From the NCBI RefSeq assembly GCF_001591365.1, contig NZ_BCUT01000002.1:1089754-1153753 (forward strand): a stretch of DNA of 64,000 bases. Reading direction: 5' to 3'. Origin of the DNA: Variovorax paradoxus NBRC 15149 (GTDB lineage Bacteria; Pseudomonadota; Gammaproteobacteria; Burkholderiales; Burkholderiaceae_C). Under the pieces are notes generated by a model that saw nothing but the letters and a program-made list of their open reading frames with translations, did not search any database and had not been told where the DNA came from. Each line of letters starts with the position of its first letter. Position 1 is the stretch's first letter. Below, piece after piece: positions 16,473 through 24,137 of the stretch. The position numbers and the translations under genes were made by a program.

Positions 16473-17808
16473 CTGCCGCGGCATCCGCGGGCTGCATCGA
16501 GCCCACGGCGCGCCACACCATGTGCTCGGCCAACGTGTCGTACAGCGGCCGGCTGATCATGCGCGAGACCAGGCTGGACAGCATGGCGGCCGCCATCAGG
16601 CTCAGCACCATCGAATGGCCGTCGACCATTTCCATCACGATGATGAAGGCGGTGAGCGGCGCCTGCGTGACCGCGGCCAGGAAGCCGGCCATGCCCATCG
16701 CGATCAGCGCAGGGCCGAGATCGCGGCTGGCCAGCGCGGCCACCGCGTCGCCGATGCCCGCGCCGATGGACAGCGAAGGCGCGAAGATGCCGCCCGGCAC
16801 GCCGCTCCAGGCCGTGAGCCAGGTGGCGACGAACTTGAGCACGGTGTTGAGCGGCGTGAGTTCGTCATGCCCCTGCAGCATCTGCTTCACGGCCTCCGAC
16901 CCGGCGCCGAAGGTGACACCGCCGGTGACGAGCCCGATGACCGCCACGGCCAGGCCGCAGGCAGCCGCAAAGCGCACCGGAAAGCGCGCGCGCCAGCGGT
17001 TGAGGCGCCCCGGCGCGCCCGTGAGCGAGGCGATCAGCAGCCGCGCGAACAGGCCGCCCGCAGCGCCGCTGAGCAGCGTGACCAAGAGGCCCGGCCCGAG
17101 CGCGTCCCACCCGAGCCGCGGCACGCGGATCACGCCGAAATAGCTGCTGTTGCCGAACACCGAGACGGCCACCAGGCCCGCCAGCACGATGGCGGTGATG
17201 ATCAGGCCGCTGGAACGCGCCTCCAGGCGGCCCGAGAGCTCCTCGATCGCGAACACCACGCCCGCGAGCGGCGCATTGAAGGCGGCCGCGATGCCCGCCG
17301 CGCCGCCGGCCACCAGCAGCGCGCGCCCGTCGATGGTAGTGCGCGGCGACAGCCAGCGCCGCGCATGCTGCATCACCCCGGCCGCCACCTGCACCGACGG
17401 CCCTTCGCGCCCGATCGAAAGCCCCGCCGCGAAGCCCGCCGCGCCGAGCCCGATCTTGGCGACCGTGAGCCGCAGCGATGCAAAGCTGAAGCGCCGTTCC
17501 TCCGGCAGCGTGGCGTGCAGCGCCGCCTTGATCTGCGGAATGCCCGAGCCTCCAGCACCCGGGAAGAAGCGCAGCGTGAACCACGCGATGGCGGCGGTGA
17601 GCAGCGGCGTGGTCAGCAGCACGGCCCAGGGCCACGCGCGGTGGAAGCGCTGGAACGCGCCGAACACCCAATCGCTCGCAAGCGTGAAGCCCACCACGAA
17701 GAGCCCGGCCGCAATCGCATAGCCCAGCACGATGGCGCGGTCGAGCCAGGTGCGGCCGCTCGAGAGTTCGGCCCGCAGGTGTTCGAGGAAGTCTGGCTCG
17801 CGGTTCAT
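16438..17808 (-). CDS. ClC-family chloride channel/antiporter without CBS domains
   Basis: The 456-residue polytopic inner-membrane protein has the ClC selectivity signatures GSGIP (87-91) and GREGP (133-137). The glutamate of GREGP corresponds to the gating glutamate of the E. coli exchanger, so it may be a H+/Cl- antiporter. There are roughly ten to twelve hydrophobic segments, and it ends in a short Ala/Thr/Pro tail with no CBS domains. The start ATG at 17806-17808 fits the family. It converges with the frameshifted membrane gene and overlaps its 3' end by 35 bases. Confidence 0.9.
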   Translation of the reverse strand: MNREPDFLEHLRAELSSGRTWLDRAIVLGYAIAAGLFVVGFTLASDWVFGAFQRFHRAWPWAVLLTTPLLTAAIAWFTLRFFPGAGGSGIPQIKAALHATLPEERRFSFASLRLTVAKIGLGAAGFAAGLSIGREGPSVQVAAGVMQHARRWLSPRTTIDGRALLVAGGAAGIAAAFNAPLAGVVFAIEELSGRLEARSSGLIITAIVLAGLVAVSVFGNSSYFGVIRVPRLGWDALGPGLLVTLLSGAAGGLFARLLIASLTGAPGRLNRWRARFPVRFAAACGLAVAVIGLVTGGVTFGAGSEAVKQMLQGHDELTPLNTVLKFVATWLTAWSGVPGGIFAPSLSIGAGIGDAVAALASRDLGPALIAMGMAGFLAAVTQAPLTAFIIVMEMVDGHSMVLSLMAAAMLSSLVSRMISRPLYDTLAEHMVWRAVGSMQPADAAAVTPAARTTPTP

Positions 17809-17843
17809 GGGTGCGGGCCAGTTTACGCAACCTTCGTGCCGCC

Positions 17844-18389
17844 TCAGGCCGCCGGCTGCTCCAGCAGTTGCTCGCCGCGCGCCGGGTAGTCGTTCTTGAT
17901 GACGAAGTCCAGCGCCTGCACCATCTCGGCGAAGTTGGGCCGCACGAAGGGCATCGATTGCACGGACAGGTAGTAGACCGTGTTGTCGGGCCTGACCAGG
18001 AACAGGCCGGGCTCGGAAAACAGCGCCGGCTCGTCGATGCCGATGGAGGTCTTGCCCCGGCTCGCCGAGATGTACAGGCCCCACTTCCCGGCGTCCGCGA
18101 GCGACAGGCCATGGCCGATGCGCAGCTTGGCCGCGCCGATCTTGTCGGCCATGGCGCGGGCACGCGCCTCATCGTCGGAACTGATCGCGATGGTGGCCAC
18201 GCCGCGCTCAGCGAAGGCCGGCGTCAGCCGCTCGAGTTCCTTCAGGTAGCTGGCGCAGATCGGGCAATGCAGCCCACGGTAGAAGCACACCAGCGTCATG
18301 CGCTCGGGCTTTTCGTCGATCAGCCGGAAGCGGCCAGCGCCGAGGGTGTCGACGCTCAGGTCCGGGGCTTGTTGGCGTGGAATCAGCAT
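17844..18389 (-). CDS. Peroxiredoxin-like (AhpC/TSA) protein
   Basis: This 181-residue thioredoxin-fold protein has the active-site motif GLHCPICASYL (Cys42 and Cys45), a CxxC form typical of redoxin/AhpC-TSA-like peroxiredoxins. AAGGAG precedes the ATG at 18387-18389. It is divergent from an AraC-family regulator whose start is about 85 bases away, suggesting it is the target. The substrate is probably a peroxide, but this is inferred. Confidence 0.85.
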   Translation of the reverse strand: MLIPRQQAPDLSVDTLGAGRFRLIDEKPERMTLVCFYRGLHCPICASYLKELERLTPAFAERGVATIAISSDDEARARAMADKIGAAKLRIGHGLSLADAGKWGLYISASRGKTSIGIDEPALFSEPGLFLVRPDNTVYYLSVQSMPFVRPNFAEMVQALDFVIKNDYPARGEQLLEQPAA

Positions 18390-18472
18390 GGGGGTTGCTC
18401 CTTGAATAAAGCGGGGGGTTGCAAACAAGGCCCAAAGATCTCATGCTCGGCGCCATGAAACGTCCGACTTTC

Positions 18473-19249
18473 ATGACTCAAAGTCCGAATCCACCCAAGA
18501 TGGACCGGCTCGCCGCCTTCGTCGAGGTGTTCAAGCTGCGCGTGGCGGTGCTTGCGCCGGGCGAGCCCGGCACGCCGGCCCTGCTGCTCGCGGGCCCGGA
18601 AGACGGCACCGCAGGCCGGGTGATCTTCCGGCCCGGCGGCTTTTCCGAACTGCCGCCCGATGCGCGCATTGCGGCCAGCGTCGATTTCGACAACGAGGCC
18701 AATCCGCTGATGAGCGCGATGCCCGAGGAGGTCTCGGTGCCGCTGGACGGCTCGCCGGCGCTGCAGGCCACCGCCGCAGCCTTCATGGCGGAAGCGGCGG
18801 GGAGCCGCTGCGGCCGCAGCGCGGCGCTGAACCGGCTCGCCGAGGTGCTGGTGCTGATGGCGCTCCGGAGCGCGATCGATGCGGGCACGCAGAAGCCGGG
18901 CCTGTTCGCCGCGCTCGCGCATCCTTCGCTGCACCGGGCCGTGGTGTCGATCCACGACATGCCGTCGCGGCAGTGGACCGTCGACGACCTGGCGAGCCGG
19001 TCGGCCATGTCCAGGAGCACCTTCATGTCGACCTTCCGCACGATCGTCGGCACCACGCCCATGGCCTACCTTGGCGCATGGCGCCTGACGCTGGCGCGCC
19101 GCTATCTGATGGCCGGCGAGCCGGTCAAGCTCGCGGCCCGCCGCACCGGGTTCGGCAGCGCCGAGGCATTCTCCAGGGCCTTTTCAAGAGCGTACGGCCA
19201 CGCACCCGCGGCCCTGAAACCGGCGCGGAGCGGCCAGCCGATGGCCTGA
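18473..19249 (+). CDS. AraC-family transcriptional regulator
   Basis: About 258 residues. An N-terminal cupin-like sensing domain (DRLAAFVEVFKLRVAVL, residues 11 on) is followed by a C-terminal pair of helix-turn-helices (WTVDDLASRSAMSRSTFMS and VKLAARRTGFGSAEAFSRAF), the AraC/XylS signature. ATGs at 18473 and 18500 are both possible; the second gives the common MDRLAAF start of this cupin subgroup. It is divergent from the peroxiredoxin-like gene and probably controls it. Confidence 0.85.
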   Translation: MTQSPNPPKMDRLAAFVEVFKLRVAVLAPGEPGTPALLLAGPEDGTAGRVIFRPGGFSELPPDARIAASVDFDNEANPLMSAMPEEVSVPLDGSPALQATAAAFMAEAAGSRCGRSAALNRLAEVLVLMALRSAIDAGTQKPGLFAALAHPSLHRAVVSIHDMPSRQWTVDDLASRSAMSRSTFMSTFRTIVGTTPMAYLGAWRLTLARRYLMAGEPVKLAARRTGFGSAEAFSRAFSRAYGHAPAALKPARSGQPMA

Positions 19250-19282
19250 CGCAAAGGCGTTGCCTCGCTGCCGGACGAGGCA

Positions 19283-20302
19283 TCAGCGGCTGCTGCTGCG
19301 AACCGCGTCGACCACCGACAGCACCGCATCGGCCACCACCTGCGGCCGGTCGAGCTGGATGTCGTGCCCGGCATCGGCCACGAGCAGGTGCCTGCCGCGC
19401 GAGGACCAGGCCGCCATCTCCTCGTGCATGCGCTTCCAGATCGCCTGGACCTGCCGGCCCTGCTCGGGCGTGATCTTCATGCCGCGCAGTTCCGCAGCGG
19501 TGTACGGCGCCATCGCGGTCAGTACCACGAGCGGACGATCGCCCAGGTCGCGAAAGGACTTGGCCTCGGCGAGCGAGGCGTCGGCCGCATCGCTCTCCGC
19601 GAGCTGCGTGCGCAGCGACTTGGGCGCGAAGGCGCGGACCGCCTCCATGTCCTGTGCGCTGTGGTGCGGGCTCTCCGGCAGCAGCACCGGCGCGGCCGCA
19701 CGCAGCACGCCGAACGGTGCCAGCGCAATGCCGATGCGCGAGCGCATCGAGCGCGATTCGGTCATGAAATGCGCCACGCGCTCGACCTGCTCCGGATGCG
19801 ACGGATCGACCAGCACCAGCCCCGCGACCTCGGCGCCGAAGCGATGCGTGAAGCCCAGCGCGTAGAGCCCGCCCAGCGATTGGCCGGCCAGCACGAAGGG
19901 GCCGCGTTCGCCTGACTTGGCCAGCACGGCATGCAGGTCGTGCACCGCCTGCGCTGCGCCCGGCGGCGTGTTCGAAGGATCGCTCCACATCAGCCCCGCA
20001 CGGCTGTAGGCGCATGCGCGCGTGTGCGCCGCGACCTTCGGCTGCACGGCCGACCAGCTCAGCGATCCATCGACGCTCAGGCCCGCTTCGAACACCACGG
20101 TGGGCGAGCCGGTGCCGCGGCAGTCGAGCTGGATGCGGCGTCCGGCGCCGACGTCGACCATCTTCCCGGGCGCGGGGAAGTCTCGTACCGCGCGGTAGCG
20201 ACCGATCTGCTCGTAGGCAATGCCGGCCAGACCCGCCAGCACGGCGAGCGCCGCGGCCGCGGCGAGGCCGGCGCGCAGGGTGCTGTGTCTTGAAGTTTTC
20301 AC
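19283..20302 (-). CDS. Alpha/beta hydrolase, membrane-anchored or exported
   Basis: The 339-residue protein has an N-terminal hydrophobic segment (LAAAAALAVLAGLAGIAYEQ, about 13-31) after a short basic stretch, consistent with a signal anchor. The nucleophile elbow GQSLGG places the Ser at residue 142. The VDPSHPEQV and AGHDIQLDRP segments supply the likely acid and the catalytic histidine. The substrate is unknown. The AT-rich region upstream separates it from the divergent AbiE genes. Confidence 0.85.
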   Translation of the reverse strand: MKTSRHSTLRAGLAAAAALAVLAGLAGIAYEQIGRYRAVRDFPAPGKMVDVGAGRRIQLDCRGTGSPTVVFEAGLSVDGSLSWSAVQPKVAAHTRACAYSRAGLMWSDPSNTPPGAAQAVHDLHAVLAKSGERGPFVLAGQSLGGLYALGFTHRFGAEVAGLVLVDPSHPEQVERVAHFMTESRSMRSRIGIALAPFGVLRAAAPVLLPESPHHSAQDMEAVRAFAPKSLRTQLAESDAADASLAEAKSFRDLGDRPLVVLTAMAPYTAAELRGMKITPEQGRQVQAIWKRMHEEMAAWSSRGRHLLVADAGHDIQLDRPQVVADAVLSVVDAVRSSSR

Positions 20303-20366
20303 TGTCCGGCTTTATGGCATGAAGACGCCGCTCGCGCCATGCGTTGATTTTATATAAGTTACCTAT

Positions 20367-20385
20367 ATCGTAGGCAGACTACGAT
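20367..20385. promoter_or_regulatory. Inverted-repeat operator of the AbiE toxin-antitoxin operon
   Basis: ATCGTAG-GCAGA-CTACGAT is a perfect 7-bp inverted repeat with a five-base spacer, lying 55 bases before the abiEi start in an AT-rich promoter region. A third copy of the half-site (CTACGAT) lies at 20444-20450, just inside abiEi. AbiEi antitoxins are known to repress their own promoter by binding inverted repeats, so this is the likely operator. Confidence 0.65.
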
Positions 20386-20439
20386 CTGGACAGATATTTC
20401 AAGTTTGCCATTAATTGAAAAAAGTGCTTGAATCGCAGT

Positions 20440-21177
20440 ATGGCTACGATTGGAAAGAGCAAACTAAACGCGCTCTATACCCGCCTGGTCCCTGGAATTC
20501 CACTGACCTCAGAAGACTTGGCGGCCCAGGGGATCTCCGCGGACCTGGCCGTGCACTATGTGCGCGCCGGCTGGCTCACGCGTCTGACGCGCGGCGTGTT
20601 CTGTCGTCCCAACGACACCCTGGCCCTGCATCCGAGCCTCGTTCTGCTGCAGCGACAGCTGGCGGGCTTGCACGTGGGCGGCAAGTCGGCGCTGGACTGG
20701 TACGGCGTGCGCCAGTATGTGGCGCAGCAGCCAGTACTTCAGCTTTATGGTTGGGCGGCGGGGCACCTGCCGGACTGGTTCACTGGGCGCTTTCCGGCCG
20801 AGTACCACCGCAAGCGGCTGTTCGACGAGCAACCGGGCGCCTTGCTGCACGCCGGCCCTTTTGAGAAGCGCGACGGGGCGGCGCAGGTGGCTGAACCGGA
20901 GCGCGCCTTGTTGGAGTTGCTGAGCGAGGTAGGCGTACGCCAGCCGCTGCAGGAAGCCCGCGAACTTGTGGAGAGCACCTACAGCCTGCGCGCCAACGTG
21001 CTGGGCGAGCTGCTGCGGCGGTGCACGAGCGTCAAGACCGTACGGTTGTGCCTGCAGCTCGGCCGCGAGGCCTCTGTGCCCTGGGCGGCCAAGCTCGATC
21101 CAGCCACGCTGCCAACGGGCAGCGACCGGCCCTGGGTGTCCCGTTCGGCCGACGGCCTGTTGGTGCTCAAGCCATGA
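20440..21177 (+). CDS. abiEi: Type IV antitoxin, AbiEi family
   Basis: This 245-residue protein has an N-terminal winged helix (LNALYTRLVPGIPLTSEDLA to LTRLTRGVFCRPND, about 8-55), the DNA-binding domain that represses the operon. A C-terminal antitoxin domain follows, which antagonises the toxin without a stable complex. The ATG at 20440 is used; a TTG 12 bases earlier is less likely. Its stop overlaps the abiEii start (ATGA), so translation is coupled. The GC-poorer leader and isolated position suggest acquisition with the toxin as a unit. Confidence 0.9.
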   Translation: MATIGKSKLNALYTRLVPGIPLTSEDLAAQGISADLAVHYVRAGWLTRLTRGVFCRPNDTLALHPSLVLLQRQLAGLHVGGKSALDWYGVRQYVAQQPVLQLYGWAAGHLPDWFTGRFPAEYHRKRLFDEQPGALLHAGPFEKRDGAAQVAEPERALLELLSEVGVRQPLQEARELVESTYSLRANVLGELLRRCTSVKTVRLCLQLGREASVPWAAKLDPATLPTGSDRPWVSRSADGLLVLKP

Positions 21178-22130
21178 ACCCCGCCTATCTGGAGACCGCG
21201 CGCTTGTTGATACAGGTGGCGCCGCTCGTCTTTGCGGACGACACCTTCGCCCTGAAGGGTGGCACCGCGATCAATCTGTTCGTGCGCGACATGCCGCGCC
21301 TGTCAGTAGACCTGGATCTGGTATTCCCCGATCACACGCTGCCGCGCGACGCGGCGCTGGCGCGCATCAACGAAGCTATTCGCCAAGCGTCTGAGCGCTT
21401 GAAGAGGCGAGGCTTCCAGACGCACGCCCCGGCAGCGCTGGCAGGCGAAACCAAGCTGCTGGTGCGCCGCGGCTCGGTTCAGGTGAAGATCGAAGTCAAC
21501 TTCGTGATGCGGGGCACCGTGCGGCCGGTGCGCCGAGCCGCGCTCACGCCGGCCGCGCGTGACATCTTGATGGCCGACCTGGAGATTCCGGTGGTGTCGC
21601 TGGAGGACGTGTACGGCGGCAAGCTGGTGGCGGCGCTGGACCGCCAGCATCCGCGTGACCTGTTCGACGTGATGCAGCTCTTTGCGCATGAAGGCATCAC
21701 ACCCGGCATCCGCCGCGCCTTCGTGGTCTACCTGGCCAGCAGCAACCGGCCGGTGCACGAAGTGCTGTTTCCGCCGCTGCGCGACCTCCGGCACGACTTC
21801 GAGCACAACTTCCAGGGCATGACGGCCGAGCCGGTGCCGCTCGACGCACTGCTCGCGGCCCGGGAGCGCCTCACGCGTGAGATCCAGCAGGGGCTCGACG
21901 ACGATGAGCGGCGCTTCCTGCGATCGCTGGTCGCCGGCGCACCCGAGTGCGCGCTGCCAGGCATCGGGCATCTGGAAGATCTCCCGGGCGTGCGATGGAA
22001 GCTCCACAACCTGGCGCAGCTGCAAAAGACAAACCCGAAGAAGTTTGCCGAACAGGCCGAGACGCTGACCGCTCGGCTGGCCACCGTGGCTTCGAGTGCG
22101 AGTGTCCCGCTGTCTTCAAGGAAGGAATGA
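21174..22130 (+). CDS. abiEii: Type IV toxin, AbiEii nucleotidyltransferase
   Basis: This 318-residue toxin has the catalytic motifs of the nucleotidyltransferase fold: KGGTAINLF (28-36) and SVDLDLVFPD (44-53), where the two aspartates bind metal. The downstream VSLEDVYGGKLVAALDRQHPRD stretch is another hallmark of AbiEii/COG2253. Members of this family transfer nucleotides onto tRNA acceptor stems and cause reversible growth arrest or phage abortive infection. It follows abiEi with a four-base overlap. The stop overlaps the first possible ATG of the LysR gene downstream. Confidence 0.92.
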   Translation: MNPAYLETARLLIQVAPLVFADDTFALKGGTAINLFVRDMPRLSVDLDLVFPDHTLPRDAALARINEAIRQASERLKRRGFQTHAPAALAGETKLLVRRGSVQVKIEVNFVMRGTVRPVRRAALTPAARDILMADLEIPVVSLEDVYGGKLVAALDRQHPRDLFDVMQLFAHEGITPGIRRAFVVYLASSNRPVHEVLFPPLRDLRHDFEHNFQGMTAEPVPLDALLAARERLTREIQQGLDDDERRFLRSLVAGAPECALPGIGHLEDLPGVRWKLHNLAQLQKTNPKKFAEQAETLTARLATVASSASVPLSSRKE

Positions 22131-22132
22131 GC

Positions 22133-23065
22133 ATGGACATCCGTCAGCTGCGCTATTTCGTCAAGGTCGTCGAGCTCAAGAACATCACGACCGCGGCGGA
22201 GGCGCTTTTCATCGCCCAGCCTTCCTTGAGCCAGCACATGGCCAATCTGGAGTCGGAGCTCGGCGTCACCTTGCTGGAACGCAGTGTTCACGGCACGCGG
22301 GCCACGGCCATCGGCGAGCTGCTCTATCGCCATGCGAAGACGATCCTGCGGCAGTTCGAAGACACCCGCTCGGCCATCCGGCAGGAGAGCGAATCGCCTT
22401 CGGGCCGGGTGGCCATCGGGTTCCCGACCAGCACCTCGCGCATCCTGGCCGCGCCGCTGCTGGCGCGGCTGCAGGAGCGCTATCCGCTGATCGAACTGGA
22501 AATGGTGGAAGCCTCCAGCGGAGACCTGACGGGCCAGGTGGCGGCCGACCGGCTGGCGCTTGCGGTCACGATGGATGCCCGGGCCGATTCGCGCCTGCGC
22601 ATCGAGCCGATCCTGGAGGAAGAACTGTTCGTGGTGGTGGCCTCGTCGCAAAAAGCACCGCGCGCCTTCGGCATCGAGGCCTTTGCCAAGCTGCCGCTGC
22701 TGCTGCCCACGCATCCGAATTCGGTGCGCGTGGCCACCGAGCGGCTGCTGCGCGATCGCCAACTGAAATTTCGCCTGGTGGCCGAAACCAGCGCAGTGGA
22801 AATCCTGATCCTGGCCGTCGAGCGCGGGCTCGGTGCCACGGTGCTGCCGACCGCGGCCTTTGCGCTGGCGCAGCAGCATGGCCGCGTGCGCGGCGTTCCC
22901 ATCAAGGGACGGCCGCTGCTGCGCGAGCTGTCGCTGAGCCTGTCGGCCTCGGCGGTGCACAGCCCCGCCGTGCAATGCGTGCGCGAGCTGCTGCTGCAGG
23001 TGATCGGTGAGGAGATCGCAAGCAAGCGCTGGAAGGGCGTTCGGCGGTTCAGCGGCGCAGGGTAG
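22133..23065 (+). CDS. LysR-family regulator, Nac/CysB-like group
   Basis: This 310-residue regulator has an N-terminal helix-turn-helix (MDIRQLRYFVKVVELKNITT, LFIAQPSLSQHMANLES) very similar in style to the Nac-like regulator at 34061, followed by a periplasmic-binding-like sensor domain. ATGs at 22127 and 22133 are both possible; the second has AAGGAA spaced correctly. It follows the toxin gene without a gap, although it is unrelated to it. The likely target is the CocE/TctC operon that converges on it, where an ATA-N9-TAT site lies at 26083-26101. Confidence 0.87.
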   Translation: MDIRQLRYFVKVVELKNITTAAEALFIAQPSLSQHMANLESELGVTLLERSVHGTRATAIGELLYRHAKTILRQFEDTRSAIRQESESPSGRVAIGFPTSTSRILAAPLLARLQERYPLIELEMVEASSGDLTGQVAADRLALAVTMDARADSRLRIEPILEEELFVVVASSQKAPRAFGIEAFAKLPLLLPTHPNSVRVATERLLRDRQLKFRLVAETSAVEILILAVERGLGATVLPTAAFALAQQHGRVRGVPIKGRPLLRELSLSLSASAVHSPAVQCVRELLLQVIGEEIASKRWKGVRRFSGAG

Positions 23066-23095
23066 GGCGGTGCGCTCTTCGCGGGCGCCCCATGC

Positions 23096-24088
23096 TCATT
23101 CCACGCGGATGTTGTTCCTGGTGATGAAGGCGCTCCAGAAAGCTTGGTCGTCGACCGCGCGGCGGCGGATATCCGCTTCGCCGCCGCTCATGGCCGGCAG
23201 CGAGAGTTCGGCCAGCCGGGCCTTGACGGCCGGGTCCGCCATCACCTTCTGTAGCGCGGCGTTGAAGGTGGCAACGATCTTCGGGTCCAGGCGCGCCGGG
23301 CCGGCAATCGCGTACCAGCCGGGCATCGGCGGCACGTTCAGCCCCGCCTCCTTCACCGTCGGCACCTGGGGCCACTGCGGCACGCGAGCAGCGCCGAGCA
23401 CCGCCACCGCCTGCACCTTGCCCGACTGCACCTGCGGCAGCGCCGGTCCGACCACGCTCACCATGGCGTCGACCTCGCCGGCCAACACGGCCGTGAGCGC
23501 CGCGGCCGAACCCTTGTAGGGCACGTGCATCAGCTTGACGCCCGCGGTCGCGGCGATCAGTTCCATCGCGATGTGGGTGGAGTTGCCGATGCCGGCGCTG
23601 CCGAAGGTCAGTTCGCCGTTCTTCGCCTTCGCCTGCTCGAGAAACTGCGCGAAGGTCTTGATGCCGCTCCTGTTGCTCGTCACCAGCACGAAGGGCGTAT
23701 CGGCCACGGGCGCAAGAAAGGTGAAGTCCTTCAGCGGATCGTAGGGCAGGCTCTTGTACAGGGCCGGATTGAAGGCGATCTGCGACACGCCCGCGAGCAC
23801 CAGCGTGTAGCCGTCGGCGGGCGCCTTGGCCACGGCGCCCAGGGCCACGAGGCCGTTGGCCGCCGGATTGTTTTCCACCACCACGGCCTGGCCCAGCTGC
23901 TGGGCGAGCCGGTCGCTGAGCAGGCGCGCGATCACGTCCGAGCCCGAACCCGCCCCCTGCGGCACCACGAGCTTGACCGGCCGTACGGGCCAGGGCGATT
24001 GGGCCTGCGCCGCGAGCGGCACGGACAGGAGCGGCGTGCCGGCCAGCGCCAGCATGGGAACGAACGAACGACGGGTGATGGGGGCCAT
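23096..24088 (-). CDS. Bug/TctC-family extracytoplasmic solute-binding protein
   Basis: This 330-residue protein has an N-terminal signal (TRRSFVPMLALAGTPLLSVP, twin-arginine-like) ending at AAQAQ and the typical Bug core (PVRPVKLVVPQGAGSGSDVI, PADGYTLV, HVPYKGSAAALT). Bug proteins bind a carboxylate or small amide in the periplasm. The ATG at 24086-24088 has a GAGAG ribosome site; an upstream ATG at 24109 is possible. It is 49 bases downstream of the CocE hydrolase on the same strand, so its ligand is probably related to that hydrolase's substrate. There are no TctAB genes next to it. Confidence 0.92.
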   Translation of the reverse strand: MAPITRRSFVPMLALAGTPLLSVPLAAQAQSPWPVRPVKLVVPQGAGSGSDVIARLLSDRLAQQLGQAVVVENNPAANGLVALGAVAKAPADGYTLVLAGVSQIAFNPALYKSLPYDPLKDFTFLAPVADTPFVLVTSNRSGIKTFAQFLEQAKAKNGELTFGSAGIGNSTHIAMELIAATAGVKLMHVPYKGSAAALTAVLAGEVDAMVSVVGPALPQVQSGKVQAVAVLGAARVPQWPQVPTVKEAGLNVPPMPGWYAIAGPARLDPKIVATFNAALQKVMADPAVKARLAELSLPAMSGGEADIRRRAVDDQAFWSAFITRNNIRVE

Positions 24089-24137
24089 GGCGTGCCTCTC
24101 TCTTGGCATGTTGAACGAAGAACGGGGAAGCGAGGTG

